NCBI GenBank assembly: GCA_035296965.1 | Contig: DATGZX010000169.1 | Span: 1 to 38,901, forward strand | Length of the DNA: 38,901 nt | Origin: DATGZX01 sp035296965 | GTDB lineage: Bacteria > Planctomycetota > Planctomycetia > Gemmatales > Gemmataceae | Direction of reading: 5' to 3' | Part shown: positions 1 through 8,524 of the stretch, piece after piece | Position numbering within the stretch: position 1 is the stretch's first letter | Layout of the letters: each line of letters opens with the position of its first letter | The notes under the pieces: model-generated | What the model was told of the DNA's origin: nothing | The model's input: only the letters and a program-made list of their open reading frames with translations | Databases searched by the model: none | Made by a program: the position numbers and the translations under genes

Positions 1-24
1 GCCCGAATGTCAGCGGCCTGAGCT

Positions 25-195
25 TCAACAAGCCGTTGCAGACGCTGGCACTGTGGACACGACTTCCGTGCGTGCTTGCTCATACAGCTGCATAATAGGA
101 ATTAGCAGCTGTAACGTGAATACTATCGTGAACGGGAACCAAAGCGACATGAGTCCCAGTGTCGAGGTGTTACAGCCCGGCTTGAATTTCGCCAT
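25..195 (-). CDS. possible small membrane protein (56 aa)
   Basis: A short minus-strand frame encodes 56 residues: a short N-terminal segment (MAKFKPG...), one hydrophobic stretch at about residues 14-38 that could span the membrane, and a polar tail. It lies divergent to hisA, with about 120 bp between the two starts. A GGAGG-like sequence lies about 18 nt upstream of the ATG, too far to be ideal; an in-frame GTG six codons earlier sits directly against it. The same minus frame stays open into the antisense of hisA, which is probably GC-driven. I do not recognise a family. It could equally be a chance frame in the spacer; the hydrophobic stretch is the only positive sign. Confidence 0.33.
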   Translation of the reverse strand: MAKFKPGCNTSTLGLMSLWFPFTIVFTLQLLIPIMQLYEQARTEVVSTVPASATAC

Positions 196-318
196 TTCGA
201 GCGAGAGTTTCACCCCTCCTTCACAAACGAGCGATCTTGCGATACACTTTCTCTTTCCAGCCCCTCGTCCGTAGCCGTGGGCCCGGTTCGACGGACTGCG
301 GGCTCTGGATCGCAAACT

Positions 319-1071
319 ATGCTTATCTTTCCAGCCATCGATATACGGGGCGGACAATGCGTCCGGCTGCGGCAAGGTGATTATTCCCAGGAGACGGTGT
401 TCGGCAGCGACCCGTCGGCGATGGCGCAGCGCTGGGTCAGTCAAGGTGCGGCCTTTCTGCATATCGTGGATCTCGACGGCGCCAAGGAAGGGCAGCCCGT
501 GAACGGCGCCAGCGTGCGCCGCATCGTGGATGAGGTTCGCGTTCCTTGCCAGGTGGGGGGCGGCTTTCGCACCGAAGCCCATATTGCTGAGGCGCTCTCG
601 TGGGGCGTCGACCGAGTGGTCATCGGTACGCGCGCGCTCAAAGACCCCGTGTGGTTCCGCATGGTTTGCGAGCGCTTTCCGCACAGGATCGTGGCGGGAA
701 TCGACGCGAAAGAGGGCCAGGTAGCCACCGACGGCTGGCTGGAGGTCTCGCAACAACCTGCGTTTGAATTGGTCCGCCAATTTGAGGGCTGGCCCCTGGC
801 CGCACTGGTTTACACCGATATTAGCCGGGATGGCATGCTGCAGGGCCCGAACCTGACTGCTATAGCAGATCTTGCTAGCGCCGTCCGGCTGCCGGTCATC
901 GCTTCGGGAGGAATCAGCTCACTCGAGGACGTTCGGCAACTCGCCGGGCTTGGCCTCGCGGGTTGCATCATCGGCCGGGCACTTTATGAAGGAAGGTTCA
1001 GCCTCACGGATGTACTTGAAGTCACCCAATCCACTCTCCAAACGAGGAATTCATGGCGAAGTACCGTGTAG
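319..1071 (+). CDS. hisA: HisA, ProFAR isomerase (histidine biosynthesis)
   Basis: 250 aa, the usual HisA length. It catalyses the Amadori isomerisation of the 5-ProFAR imidazole carboxamide ribotide, the fourth step of cytoplasmic histidine biosynthesis. The N-terminus reads PAIDIRGG with the catalytic Asp at residue 8. A second acidic site appears in AGIDAKEG (Asp129), and the diagnostic YTDISRDGM segment is at about 165-173. The phosphate-binding glycines are at 80-82 and in the ASGGIS segment. The ATG at 319 is preferred over the upstream in-frame GTG at 277 because homologues begin at this point; no clear Shine-Dalgarno is visible. Its last 19 bp overlap the start of the EF-G-like gene, so the two are probably cotranscribed. 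No other his gene is in the window. Confidence 0.95.
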   Translation: MLIFPAIDIRGGQCVRLRQGDYSQETVFGSDPSAMAQRWVSQGAAFLHIVDLDGAKEGQPVNGASVRRIVDEVRVPCQVGGGFRTEAHIAEALSWGVDRVVIGTRALKDPVWFRMVCERFPHRIVAGIDAKEGQVATDGWLEVSQQPAFELVRQFEGWPLAALVYTDISRDGMLQGPNLTAIADLASAVRLPVIASGGISSLEDVRQLAGLGLAGCIIGRALYEGRFSLTDVLEVTQSTLQTRNSWRSTV

Positions 1072-3194
1072 AAGACATTCGCAACGTTGCACTGGTTGGG
1101 CACGGAGCGGCAGGTAAAACTTCGTTGGCGGATACGCTTTTGTTCAGGGCGGGTGCAGTGGACCGACGCGGCAGCGTGGATGACGGGTCGAGCGTTTCCG
1201 ATTACGACGAGGAAGAGAAGAAACGGCGTTTTTCCATCGATTCCAGCGTCTTGCATTTCGATTACAAGGGAACGAGGGTCAATCTTCTCGATACGCCGGG
1301 CTACCCCGACTTTGTCGGAGCCGCCCTGGAGGCCCTTGACGCCGTCGAGAACGCTGCGGTCGTCATTTCCGCTCCCAACGGCATCGAGGTCAACACCCGG
1401 CGCATGTTCACGGAAGCGGGCCGGCGCGGATTGGCGCGCATGCTCATTATCAACAAGATGGACACGGACAACATCAAGTTCGACACCCTGGTCAATACGA
1501 TCAGCGAAACCTTCGGCAAGGGCTGCGTCCTTCTCGACGCGCCGATCGGCCAAGGGGCACAATTCACAGGTGTCGTCAGCGTCCTCACACCACCTGATCC
1601 CGTCCCGGCCGGCTGCCTGGTCGATCTGGCAGAGGCACGATCCAAACTCGTGGATGCGATCGTCGAATGCGACGAGGGCCTCATGGAAAAATACCTCCTG
1701 GAGGGCAACATCAGCGCCGAAGAATTGGCCGCTGCTCTCCCAAAAGCTTTGGCTGCCGGCACTGTCATCCCTATCTTCTGCGCTTCGGCAAAAAAAGATG
1801 TGGGTGTCGCCGAACTCCTCGATTCGCTTTGCACGTACGCCCTGTCTCCTGTTCAAGGCAAGCAGCGCACTGCTACCAAGGGGCAAGGAGACAAGGCGAC
1901 TCAGGTGGTCGTGGAGCCCACCGACTCAGGCGAATTCGTCGGCCAGGTCTTCAAGACCCTCTCGGATCGGTTCGTCGGCAACCTGAGCTTCATCCGGATT
2001 TATTCGGGCAAGATTACATCGGAAAACCCGCTGGTAAACGTCCGCACCGGGAAGTCATCACGTTCCGGCGGGCTATTGCAAATGCAGGGAAAGCAGCAGC
2101 ATACTGTTCACGAGGCGATCGCCGGGGACATCGTGGCGGTTGCCAAGGTGGAGGATCTTCACATCGGCGATACGCTGGCGAGCCACGCTCACGGGTCGAA
2201 GCTGCCGCGACCGACTTTCCCGACACCCATGTTCGGGCTGGCGGTTGAGCCAAAAGCCCGCGGTGACGAGCAAAAGATCTCGGGTAGCCTGGGCAAGATC
2301 GCGGATGAGGACCCCACTTTCCATGTCACGCGCGACAACCAGACCAAGGAAATGGTGATTACCGGCATGAGCCAGCTGCACCTGGATGTGATCCAACATC
2401 GGCTCAAACGGCGTTTTGACCTCGAAGTAATCACCAAGGAGCCCAAGATCCCGTATCGGGAGACCATCACGAGCCATGCCGAAGCCATGCACCGCCACAG
2501 AAAGCAATCCGGCGGGCGCGGTCAGTTTGGCGAAGTTCACATGCGGGTCTTTCCTTTGCCACGGGGAATAACCTCGGAAGAACAACTCCTCGAGCAATTT
2601 GCCAACAAATCGCGCTTCGAGAAGATGCGCTCCGCTCACTATGAACCTGGGCATAATTTTGCTTTCATCGATTGCATTGTCGGCGGATCCATCCCGAATC
2701 AGTTCATCCCAGCCGTCGAGAAGGGCTGCAAAGAGATGTTGGAACGCGGGGCGTTGGCGGGTTATCGCATTCAAGACGTGGCTGTCGAAGTTTTCTTCGG
2801 CAAGGACCATCCTGTGGACAGTTCTGAGGCTGCCTTCAAGACGGCAGGACGAATTGCCTTCAAGAACGCATTCCTCCAGGCACATCCAGTGCTTCTCGAG
2901 CCTATCGTCACTCTGGAAGTGACGCTTCCGTCGAAATATACCGGTGCCATCCTGGGCGACCTGAACACCAAACGAGCGCGGATCGAAAATCAGGATAGCT
3001 TGCCGGGCGACTTGGCGGTTATCCAGGCGAAGGCGCCTCTCGCGGAAGTAACTCGCTACGCCGCCCAGCTAGGCAGCATCACGCAAGGACAGGGCTTCTA
3101 TACGATGGAGTTCAGCCACTACGACCTCGTGCCAGGCAACGTGCAGCAACAAATCGTCAGCAAAGCGAAAGTCGCAGCCGACGAAGACGAATAG
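1053..3194 (+). CDS. EF-G-like translational GTPase (EF-G2/FusA2 type)
   Basis: 713 aa with full EF-G architecture: GTPase domain, OB-type domain II, and domains III-V. The P-loop GHGAAGKT is at residues 16-23, G3 reads DTPGYPDF at 80-87, G4 is NKMD at 134-137, and a CASAKK segment serves as G5. The G3 position that carries the catalytic His in canonical EF-G (DTPGH) is Tyr here, and the switch I region (EEEKKRRFSID) also departs from the usual EKERGITI. Both point to the EF-G-like paralogue group rather than the main elongation factor; the exact role of that group (translocation at low rate, recycling or stress) is not settled. The start ATG has GAGG 5 nt upstream inside the hisA tail, so translation may be coupled. 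A canonical fusA would be expected elsewhere. Confidence 0.9.
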   Translation: MAKYRVEDIRNVALVGHGAAGKTSLADTLLFRAGAVDRRGSVDDGSSVSDYDEEEKKRRFSIDSSVLHFDYKGTRVNLLDTPGYPDFVGAALEALDAVENAAVVISAPNGIEVNTRRMFTEAGRRGLARMLIINKMDTDNIKFDTLVNTISETFGKGCVLLDAPIGQGAQFTGVVSVLTPPDPVPAGCLVDLAEARSKLVDAIVECDEGLMEKYLLEGNISAEELAAALPKALAAGTVIPIFCASAKKDVGVAELLDSLCTYALSPVQGKQRTATKGQGDKATQVVVEPTDSGEFVGQVFKTLSDRFVGNLSFIRIYSGKITSENPLVNVRTGKSSRSGGLLQMQGKQQHTVHEAIAGDIVAVAKVEDLHIGDTLASHAHGSKLPRPTFPTPMFGLAVEPKARGDEQKISGSLGKIADEDPTFHVTRDNQTKEMVITGMSQLHLDVIQHRLKRRFDLEVITKEPKIPYRETITSHAEAMHRHRKQSGGRGQFGEVHMRVFPLPRGITSEEQLLEQFANKSRFEKMRSAHYEPGHNFAFIDCIVGGSIPNQFIPAVEKGCKEMLERGALAGYRIQDVAVEVFFGKDHPVDSSEAAFKTAGRIAFKNAFLQAHPVLLEPIVTLEVTLPSKYTGAILGDLNTKRARIENQDSLPGDLAVIQAKAPLAEVTRYAAQLGSITQGQGFYTMEFSHYDLVPGNVQQQIVSKAKVAADEDE

Positions 3195-3227
3195 AGGCGG
3201 CCAGGAGTGCTTTGCAGCTTCTTGGAT

Positions 3228-4247
3228 CTAGACCATGGGGCAGACGACCGTTCGGTTGCGGCCGGTTGACTTGGCCTTGGCCAGTGCTGCCGCGGAGGTG
3301 TGTTTGAGTTGCTCGTAGTCGGCGGCCATGCCGGCGTCGGCGACCGCAAAGCCGGTGCTGACCGTTACTTGAATTTGTTCACCCTTGTACGAGAACGGAT
3401 GCTCTGCCACAGCGCTACGGATGCGCTCACCCAGAACAACGGCCCCTTCCAAGCTTGTTTCCGGTGCCACGACGATAAATTCTTCCCCACCGACCCGGCC
3501 GATCGCGTCCACGGTTCGGACCGAAGCACCCAGGACCTTGGCCAAATCCATGAGAACCTGATCGCCGCCCGGTAGGAGGTAACGGTCGTTAATCTCCTTG
3601 AAATGGTCCGCATCTATGAAGCCCAGGGCCAACGGGCTAGGATAGCGGGCTCGGCGCCGAAGCTCGGCCTCGGCCAAGCGGTCGATCGCCCGGCGATTGG
3701 GAAGGCTGGTCAGCGGGTCGGTCAGGGCCAACTTCTCCAGCATGAGATTCTTCTGTTGAAGCTCGTGGTTCGCCTCTTCCAGTTTGTGCGTGCGCTCCTG
3801 CACGCGCTGCTCCAGTTCTTGGTTCAGTCGCTGGAGCTTCTCGAGAAGTTCTTCGTTATGGCGTTCGAGGTTGAAAGTGCGGCAGGCGTCGCGCAAGATT
3901 TGCAGCAGCTCTTCGGTGCGCCAGGGCTTGAAGAGGTAACGGTAAACCTTGCCCCGGTTTATGGCATCAACCGCATCCTCGAGCTCTGCAAACCCGGTCA
4001 TCAGCAGCCGGACAGTCTTGGGAGAGCGCTCGCGGACCCATTCCAGGAGCTGCACTCCGCTCATCCGGGGCATCTTCTGGTCCGTCAGCATTAGATCGAT
4101 GCTGCGGCGCGCAAAGATTTGCTGGGCGGCTTCTGCCGAGTCAGCAGTCAACACTTCGAATTCTTGCGAGAGAAAAACCGAAAGGGTCGTGAGGATGTAC
4201 GGTTCGTCATCGACGACCAGAAGGGAACACTTGTGGTTGCTAATCAT
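3228..4247 (-). CDS. Response regulator with GGDEF domain (diguanylate cyclase)
   Basis: 339 aa. An N-terminal receiver domain carries the acidic pair Asp13-Asp14 (VVDDEP), the probable phosphoacceptor Asp56 (TDQKMP), Thr84 (MTGF) and Lys107 (FKPW). A charged helical linker at about 125-175, likely a coiled coil, leads into a GGDEF domain with active-site GGEEF at 253-257. An RxxD motif (RTVD, 244-247) sits exactly five residues before it, the usual position of the product-inhibition I-site. This predicts a phosphorylation-controlled cyclase making c-di-GMP under feedback inhibition. The ATG at 4247 is chosen over a GTG at 4277 because the receiver fold begins immediately after it. It is convergent with the EF-G-like gene; no histidine kinase lies nearby. 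Confidence 0.93.
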   Translation of the reverse strand: MISNHKCSLLVVDDEPYILTTLSVFLSQEFEVLTADSAEAAQQIFARRSIDLMLTDQKMPRMSGVQLLEWVRERSPKTVRLLMTGFAELEDAVDAINRGKVYRYLFKPWRTEELLQILRDACRTFNLERHNEELLEKLQRLNQELEQRVQERTHKLEEANHELQQKNLMLEKLALTDPLTSLPNRRAIDRLAEAELRRRARYPSPLALGFIDADHFKEINDRYLLPGGDQVLMDLAKVLGASVRTVDAIGRVGGEEFIVVAPETSLEGAVVLGERIRSAVAEHPFSYKGEQIQVTVSTGFAVADAGMAADYEQLKHTSAAALAKAKSTGRNRTVVCPMV

Positions 4248-4483
4248 CGAAGGCCCCGAGCGCCAGCCGCCAGCCACAAGGACGGGTTGTGGTCAGCGAA
4301 CCGCTGAGACCACCTGTTATTCTTATAGCTTATATTTGCATGGAATCCAAATGCCAGGTCGAGCGCTCGCCTGGAGATTGCCCCGAAGAATGCAGGTTCT
4401 AGGAGCTGGGAATTCTGCTTGGGCGGTTGCTCGAGCCGCCTTCATACCGACCAGAAATAATGCCGCAATTCCAATAATGACTC

Positions 4484-4512
4484 TTGATAAGGCTGTCCAA
4501 GCACTTTACAAT
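4484..4512 (+). promoter_or_regulatory. Sigma-70-like promoter upstream of leader RNA
   Basis: TTGATA (4484-4489) and TACAAT (4507-4512) are separated by exactly 17 bp; each hexamer matches the housekeeping consensus at five of six positions. The predicted start of transcription is near 4519. No coding region follows until 4818, so the immediate product would be the RNA annotated at 4519-4701 or a long leader for the sigma-factor gene. Confidence 0.6.
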
Positions 4513-4518
4513 TGTGGC

Positions 4519-4701
4519 TGACGATAGGGGAAGTTGGTGACGGCCAAGCTTTAGCGCTGAAGCAGCAGGATCGTTCACTCCTTCACTTTCATCGTCAGGC
4601 ACCTTGCGCAAGTTGGATTCGCCGGAGCCGGAGAACACGAGGACTGTTACCTGGCGGCGGGCAAAGTGGTGCGAAGGGAGACGAACTCGTCTCCTTTTTT
4701 T
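4519..4701 (+). ncRNA. Candidate structured leader RNA or small RNA
   Basis: The stretch from the predicted transcription start to a strong terminator can fold into three consecutive helical domains. Domain 1 is closed by 4518-4525 pairing with 4592-4599 (8 bp perfect). It contains a small TTGG/CCAA hairpin at 4534-4547. Domain 2 is closed by CACCTTGC (4601-4608) pairing with GCAA and GGTG at 4661-4671 across a 3-nt bulge. The third is the terminator hairpin. This order of two adjacent closed domains followed by a terminator is what a riboswitch-like attenuator or an independent sRNA would show. I could not match it to tmRNA, SRP RNA, 6S RNA, or c-di-GMP-I, TPP or other riboswitch consensus sequences. 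Its nearest downstream gene is the sigma factor. Confidence 0.45.
4677..4701 (+). terminator. Rho-independent terminator before the sigma-factor gene
   Basis: A perfect 7-bp stem GGAGACG / CGTCTCC (4677-4683 with 4688-4694) with a 4-nt loop is followed at once by seven T residues (4695-4701). It points along the plus strand, ends the candidate RNA, and lies about 117 bp before the sigma-factor start codon, so it may act as an attenuator. Confidence 0.85.
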
Positions 4702-4817
4702 GCTCTCTGCGAGGATCGGTTCGTTGTCGATCGAGGGGCACTGATCGGCAAGCGTGGTGCATCACCGCTGCACGGGCTCAACAAACACTAATTTGGACAT
4801 ATTTGGGAAGGACGGCT

Positions 4818-5825
4818 ATGAAGGCTCAACGTCGAAAGCGCCGCACGGCGCCAGGGAGTCCCATTTCCATCGCACCCACCACCATTTTCTCTTCCGACCT
4901 CCTGACACCTGAGGAGGAACGAGAGTTGCTCACAGGCTTTTGGGAGTGCAAAAGCGAGCTGGTGCGGGTATTGATCCGCCATTTTCCGCGGCTCCGATCT
5001 CATCGCCCCCCGCTTGAGCCCTGGCCGATGGCCCAGTTCATTCGAGACTACTGTGACGAGGAAACTCGCGATGTTGCAGCGGTTCGCCGCCTTCATGACC
5101 GCTATGTCCATCACAAACACCGGCTCGCTTCCGCCAATATTCGCTTGGCAGCCCACGTCGCAAAACGCTTCCGCCACCACGCCCTGAGCTATGCGGACCT
5201 TTTGCAAGAAGCGGTATGTGGCCTGATGCAGGCCATCGATCGCTTTGACGTGAGTCATGGCACGCGCCTGGCAACTTACGCAACCTGGTGGATCCGCCAG
5301 ACGCTGCAAATCGCTGTGGCTCGGCAGAGTCACCTGGTCAGCTTGTCTCCGCACCACCTTCAAGAACTAGGCCTCTTGCAGCAGGAATCCGAAGCCCTCG
5401 CGCACGGCGGCAAACACCTCCCGAGCCCCCAAGAATTGGCGTCGCGCACCGGCAGCAGCCTCGAACACCTGACTCATTTGCAAACCGCCACGCGCGCTCC
5501 CGTTTCGCTCAACGCAGTCCTTGATGACGACAGCGATTTCAAACTGACTGAGGCGATGCCCGATAACGAGAGCTCAACGTTACGCCAGAACTCTGAGCGT
5601 CAGGAGGCTCTTGGCTTTTTGATGGAGAATTTGCGACCTCGTGAACGCAAAGTCCTCGATCTTCGCTTTGGACTTACCGGCAACGGCACGCACAGTCTCC
5701 GGCAGATCGGCCATCTGCTACGCATCAGCAAGGAGCGCGTCCGTCAAATTCAGAATCGGGCGCTGGAGAAATTGAGAGCTTCGGCCGAAAGAGTCGGCTG
5801 GGAATCGAGCTTGTTGTTGGGCTAG
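4818..5825 (+). CDS. RNA polymerase sigma factor, sigma-70 family
   Basis: 335 aa. It directs RNA polymerase to a promoter class. A short segment resembling region 1.2 (LTPEEERELL, residues 29-38) opens the protein. Region 2 is at about 105-175, with the core-binding and -10-recognition signature DLLQEAVCGLMQAIDRFD and the ATYATWWIRQ helix. A linker/region 3 follows. Region 4 at about 262-324 includes the -35-binding helix-turn-helix SLRQIGHLLRISKERVRQIQ. There is no long acidic region 1.1, so it is a group 2/3 (alternative or stress) sigma rather than the primary RpoD. The ATG at 4818 is supported by GGAAGGA just upstream; the same frame stays open back to 4512, but this crosses the terminator and is not taken as coding. 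No anti-sigma factor is adjacent. The end is 14 bp from the convergent glycosidase. Confidence 0.93.
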   Translation: MKAQRRKRRTAPGSPISIAPTTIFSSDLLTPEEERELLTGFWECKSELVRVLIRHFPRLRSHRPPLEPWPMAQFIRDYCDEETRDVAAVRRLHDRYVHHKHRLASANIRLAAHVAKRFRHHALSYADLLQEAVCGLMQAIDRFDVSHGTRLATYATWWIRQTLQIAVARQSHLVSLSPHHLQELGLLQQESEALAHGGKHLPSPQELASRTGSSLEHLTHLQTATRAPVSLNAVLDDDSDFKLTEAMPDNESSTLRQNSERQEALGFLMENLRPRERKVLDLRFGLTGNGTHSLRQIGHLLRISKERVRQIQNRALEKLRASAERVGWESSLLLG

Positions 5826-5839
5826 GTTGATCTAAATAC

Positions 5840-8524
5840 CTATTTCCGGCCAACGTCATCCAGGAGGCGCGTCACCAGAGAAGTCCATCCGGTCTGATGA
5901 ATGGCCCCAAGGCCGCGGCCGTTGTCGCCATGGAAGTATTCGTGGAAGAACAGCAGGTCGCGCCAGTGCGGATCCTGAAAGAAGGCTCCATCCCCCCCTT
6001 GGAAGGGGCGCCGACCTGTTTGTTTATCTGGGAGAAAGAGTCTTATCAGTCGGGCCCCGATTTCGCGTGCGACCTGGCTCAAGTTCATTTTCCGACCAGA
6101 GCCGGTGGGGCATTCGATTTGGAAACTATCGCCATAAAAGTGGTGATAGCGCTCCAGTGCCTCCAGTAGGAGAAAGTTCACCGGGAACCAGATAGGCCCT
6201 CGCCAGTTGGAGTTTCCACCAAACATTCCGCTGTCCGATTCGCCGGGAAGGTAGACCACGCGGCTTTCCGAGCCACCCATGCGGCAAACGTATGGATGAT
6301 CTTTATGAGCGCGGGACAGCGAGCGGATGCCGTAAGGGGAAAGGAATTCGTTCTCGTCGAGAACATAACGCAACACGCGCGCCAGGCGTTCCCGGGACGG
6401 TATCGCCAAGAGACGATGGATATGCGGCGCTCCATCGGGGCCGTCTACCTCCATGTAAGAAATGTTCTTCGCCAGATCGGCTCGGTGCTCCAGGAACCAG
6501 AGTAAGCGCCTGCGAAACCCAGGCAGTTTTTCGATCACCTCGCTTTCCAGGACCTCGACCGCAAAAAGCGGGATGATGCCAACTATGGAGCGAATGCGCA
6601 GCGGGATCATCGTTCCGTCCACCTGGAGCTGATCGCAATAGAAGCCTTCCTCCTCATTCCACAATCCTGAACCACCTAGAGAATTCATGGAGTCGGCGAT
6701 GGCAACAAAGTGTTCGAAGAATTTCGACGCCACGTCCTCATAGGCGGGATTCATGCTTGCCAACTCGAGCGCCATGGCCAGCAAGGTGGTGCAGTAAAAC
6801 GCCATCCAGGCTGTGCCGTCCGCTTGCTCGAGGTACATCCCTGATGGTAAAGGCTTGGAGCGGTCGAAAATGCCGACATTGTCCAGGCCGAGAAAGCCGC
6901 CCGCGAAGACATGCTTACCCTGAATATCCTTGCGGTTCACCCACCAGGTGAAATTGAGCAAGAGCTTCTGGAAAATGCGAGTCAAGAAGAGCCGATCGCG
7001 CGCGCCGCGCGCTCCGGTCATCTTGTAGACGCGCCAACAGGCCCAGGCATGCACCGGCGGATTCACGTCCGAGAAATTCCACTCGTAAGCCGGGATCTGG
7101 CCGTTGGGGTGCATGTACCATTCACGCAGGAAAAGCACGAGCTGTTCCTTGGCGAGTTGTGGATCGATGCGCGAAAAGGGAATCATGTGAAAAGACAGGT
7201 CCCAGGCCGCGAACCAGGGATATTCCCATTTGTCCGGCATCGACAAGATGTCGCGGATGTAGAGATGGGGCCAATCGTAATTGCGGCCTTCCGCTCTGCC
7301 GGGCGGCGGCTGCGGCTCGTCGGGGTCCCCTCTCAGCCAGTGCTCGACCACGTAATGATAGAACTGCTTGTTCCAAAGTAGTCCGGCGTACGCCTGGCGC
7401 GCAACCCGACACTCCTCCTCCGACGCGGCAGGCGAGGTCTTGGCAGCGTAGAAGGCGTCCGCCTCGGCAATACGCTGTGCAAAAACGGCGTCAAACTTGG
7501 GGCCGAACGCGGGAATGGGCAATTCCGTTTCAGCGATTAGCCGAAGGCGTACGACCGCCTCCCCCGCTGCGGGTATGTCCAGAACGTAGTGAAAAGCCGC
7601 TTTCGTGCCAATTCCCTTGGGATTCACCGCCCCTGTTTGTCCGTCGATTAGGTAACGATGAAACGCATCCTTCACCCAGGGGCTCGCACTGGGAGTGTTG
7701 AAAAGCCTCTCCTGGTTGGTTTCGTTTTCGGTGATCAAGACCGGCGGAATTCGCCCGTCCGCTGCGGGTTCGACGAGAAGATGGTAATTGCCCAGAGTAG
7801 CGTGCCGGGCCAGGAGCTGTGCAGCGCCGGTTAATACCAGTTGCGGCTTCACCTCGCAACCTTCGTGCGTGCAACCCCACGACCAGGTGTTTCGGAACCA
7901 AAGTGTTGGGAGGAGATGCAGCCGCGCGGCTGCGGGCCCGCGGTTGGCAGCTGTAATACGGATGAGTATGTCTTCCGGGCCTGCCTTGGCGTATTCTGCC
8001 GTGACGTCGAAATAGCGACTTTCCGTGAAAACGCCGGTATCGAGCAGTTCAAATTCGGGATCGAGCCTTCCGCGATGGTGATTCTCCTCTACGAGCCGGT
8101 CGTAAGGGAACTCGGCCTGCGGATACTTGTAGAGGGCCTTCATGTAGGAGTGCGTTGGTGTGGAATCGAGATAGAAGTAGCATTCCTTGACGTCTTCGCC
8201 GTGGTTTCCTTCAGGCCCTGTCAGCCCAAATAGACGCTCTTTCAGGATCGGGTCCTGGCCGTTCCATAGAGCCAGGGCAAAGCAAAGCCGGCACTGGCGA
8301 TCGCAGATGCCGAGCAATCCATCTTCCCCCCAGCGATAGGCGCGGCTACGCGCGTGATCATGCGGGAAATACTTCCAGGCCGATCCGTCCGCGGAATAGT
8401 CCTCGCGGACGGTTCCCCACTGTCGCTCGGAGAGATACGGTCCCCAACGCTTCCAGTTCTTTGTTCGCTCAGCCTCCTCCTGCAAACGGCCCTCTTCGGC
8501 TGTCAGTTTCGCACTGTCTTGCAT
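5840..8524 (-). CDS. GH63/MGH1-type glycoside hydrolase (glucosidase-like)
   Basis: 894 aa. It matches the long bacterial proteins usually named 'glucosidase' or 'MGH1-like glycoside hydrolase', with an N-terminal beta-rich part and a C-terminal (alpha/alpha)6 barrel. Visible conserved segments are FPHDHARSRAYRWGEDG near residue 55, PWFAAWDLSFHM near 435 and FHEYFHGDNGRGLGAIHQTGW near the C-terminus. By analogy with GH63, the Asp of AWDLSFH would be the general acid and the Glu of FHEYFHG the base; that assignment is inferred. No signal peptide is seen, so the enzyme should be cytoplasmic, acting on short alpha-glucosides, glucosylglycerate-like solutes or storage glucan. ATG at 8524, with AAGGG upstream. 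It follows gmhB by about 97 bp on the same strand and may be the last gene of the heptose operon. Confidence 0.88.
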   Translation of the reverse strand: MQDSAKLTAEEGRLQEEAERTKNWKRWGPYLSERQWGTVREDYSADGSAWKYFPHDHARSRAYRWGEDGLLGICDRQCRLCFALALWNGQDPILKERLFGLTGPEGNHGEDVKECYFYLDSTPTHSYMKALYKYPQAEFPYDRLVEENHHRGRLDPEFELLDTGVFTESRYFDVTAEYAKAGPEDILIRITAANRGPAAARLHLLPTLWFRNTWSWGCTHEGCEVKPQLVLTGAAQLLARHATLGNYHLLVEPAADGRIPPVLITENETNQERLFNTPSASPWVKDAFHRYLIDGQTGAVNPKGIGTKAAFHYVLDIPAAGEAVVRLRLIAETELPIPAFGPKFDAVFAQRIAEADAFYAAKTSPAASEEECRVARQAYAGLLWNKQFYHYVVEHWLRGDPDEPQPPPGRAEGRNYDWPHLYIRDILSMPDKWEYPWFAAWDLSFHMIPFSRIDPQLAKEQLVLFLREWYMHPNGQIPAYEWNFSDVNPPVHAWACWRVYKMTGARGARDRLFLTRIFQKLLLNFTWWVNRKDIQGKHVFAGGFLGLDNVGIFDRSKPLPSGMYLEQADGTAWMAFYCTTLLAMALELASMNPAYEDVASKFFEHFVAIADSMNSLGGSGLWNEEEGFYCDQLQVDGTMIPLRIRSIVGIIPLFAVEVLESEVIEKLPGFRRRLLWFLEHRADLAKNISYMEVDGPDGAPHIHRLLAIPSRERLARVLRYVLDENEFLSPYGIRSLSRAHKDHPYVCRMGGSESRVVYLPGESDSGMFGGNSNWRGPIWFPVNFLLLEALERYHHFYGDSFQIECPTGSGRKMNLSQVAREIGARLIRLFLPDKQTGRRPFQGGDGAFFQDPHWRDLLFFHEYFHGDNGRGLGAIHQTGWTSLVTRLLDDVGRK

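Noticed and set aside
984..1886. 300-aa open frame antisense to hisA/EF-G-like gene
   Set aside because: It mirrors the codon pattern of the plus-strand genes, carries no motif and lies wholly inside well-supported coding sequence; a GC-bias shadow.
2073..2885. 270-aa minus-strand open frame inside the EF-G-like gene
   Set aside because: It is antisense to conserved EF-G domains and shows no family signature.
4519..4701. Leader RNA as a cobalamin riboswitch
   Set aside because: There is a vague resemblance (GGGGAAG, a TTGG/CCAA hairpin, AGCCGGAGA) but the conserved GCCACTG and the AGCC-GGA-ACCTGCC box are not present as required.
4512..4817. In-frame 102-residue N-terminal extension of the sigma factor
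   Set aside because: It would begin inside the -10 hexamer region and run through a perfect terminator; composition is unlike a sigma N-terminus and a good ribosome site exists at 4818.
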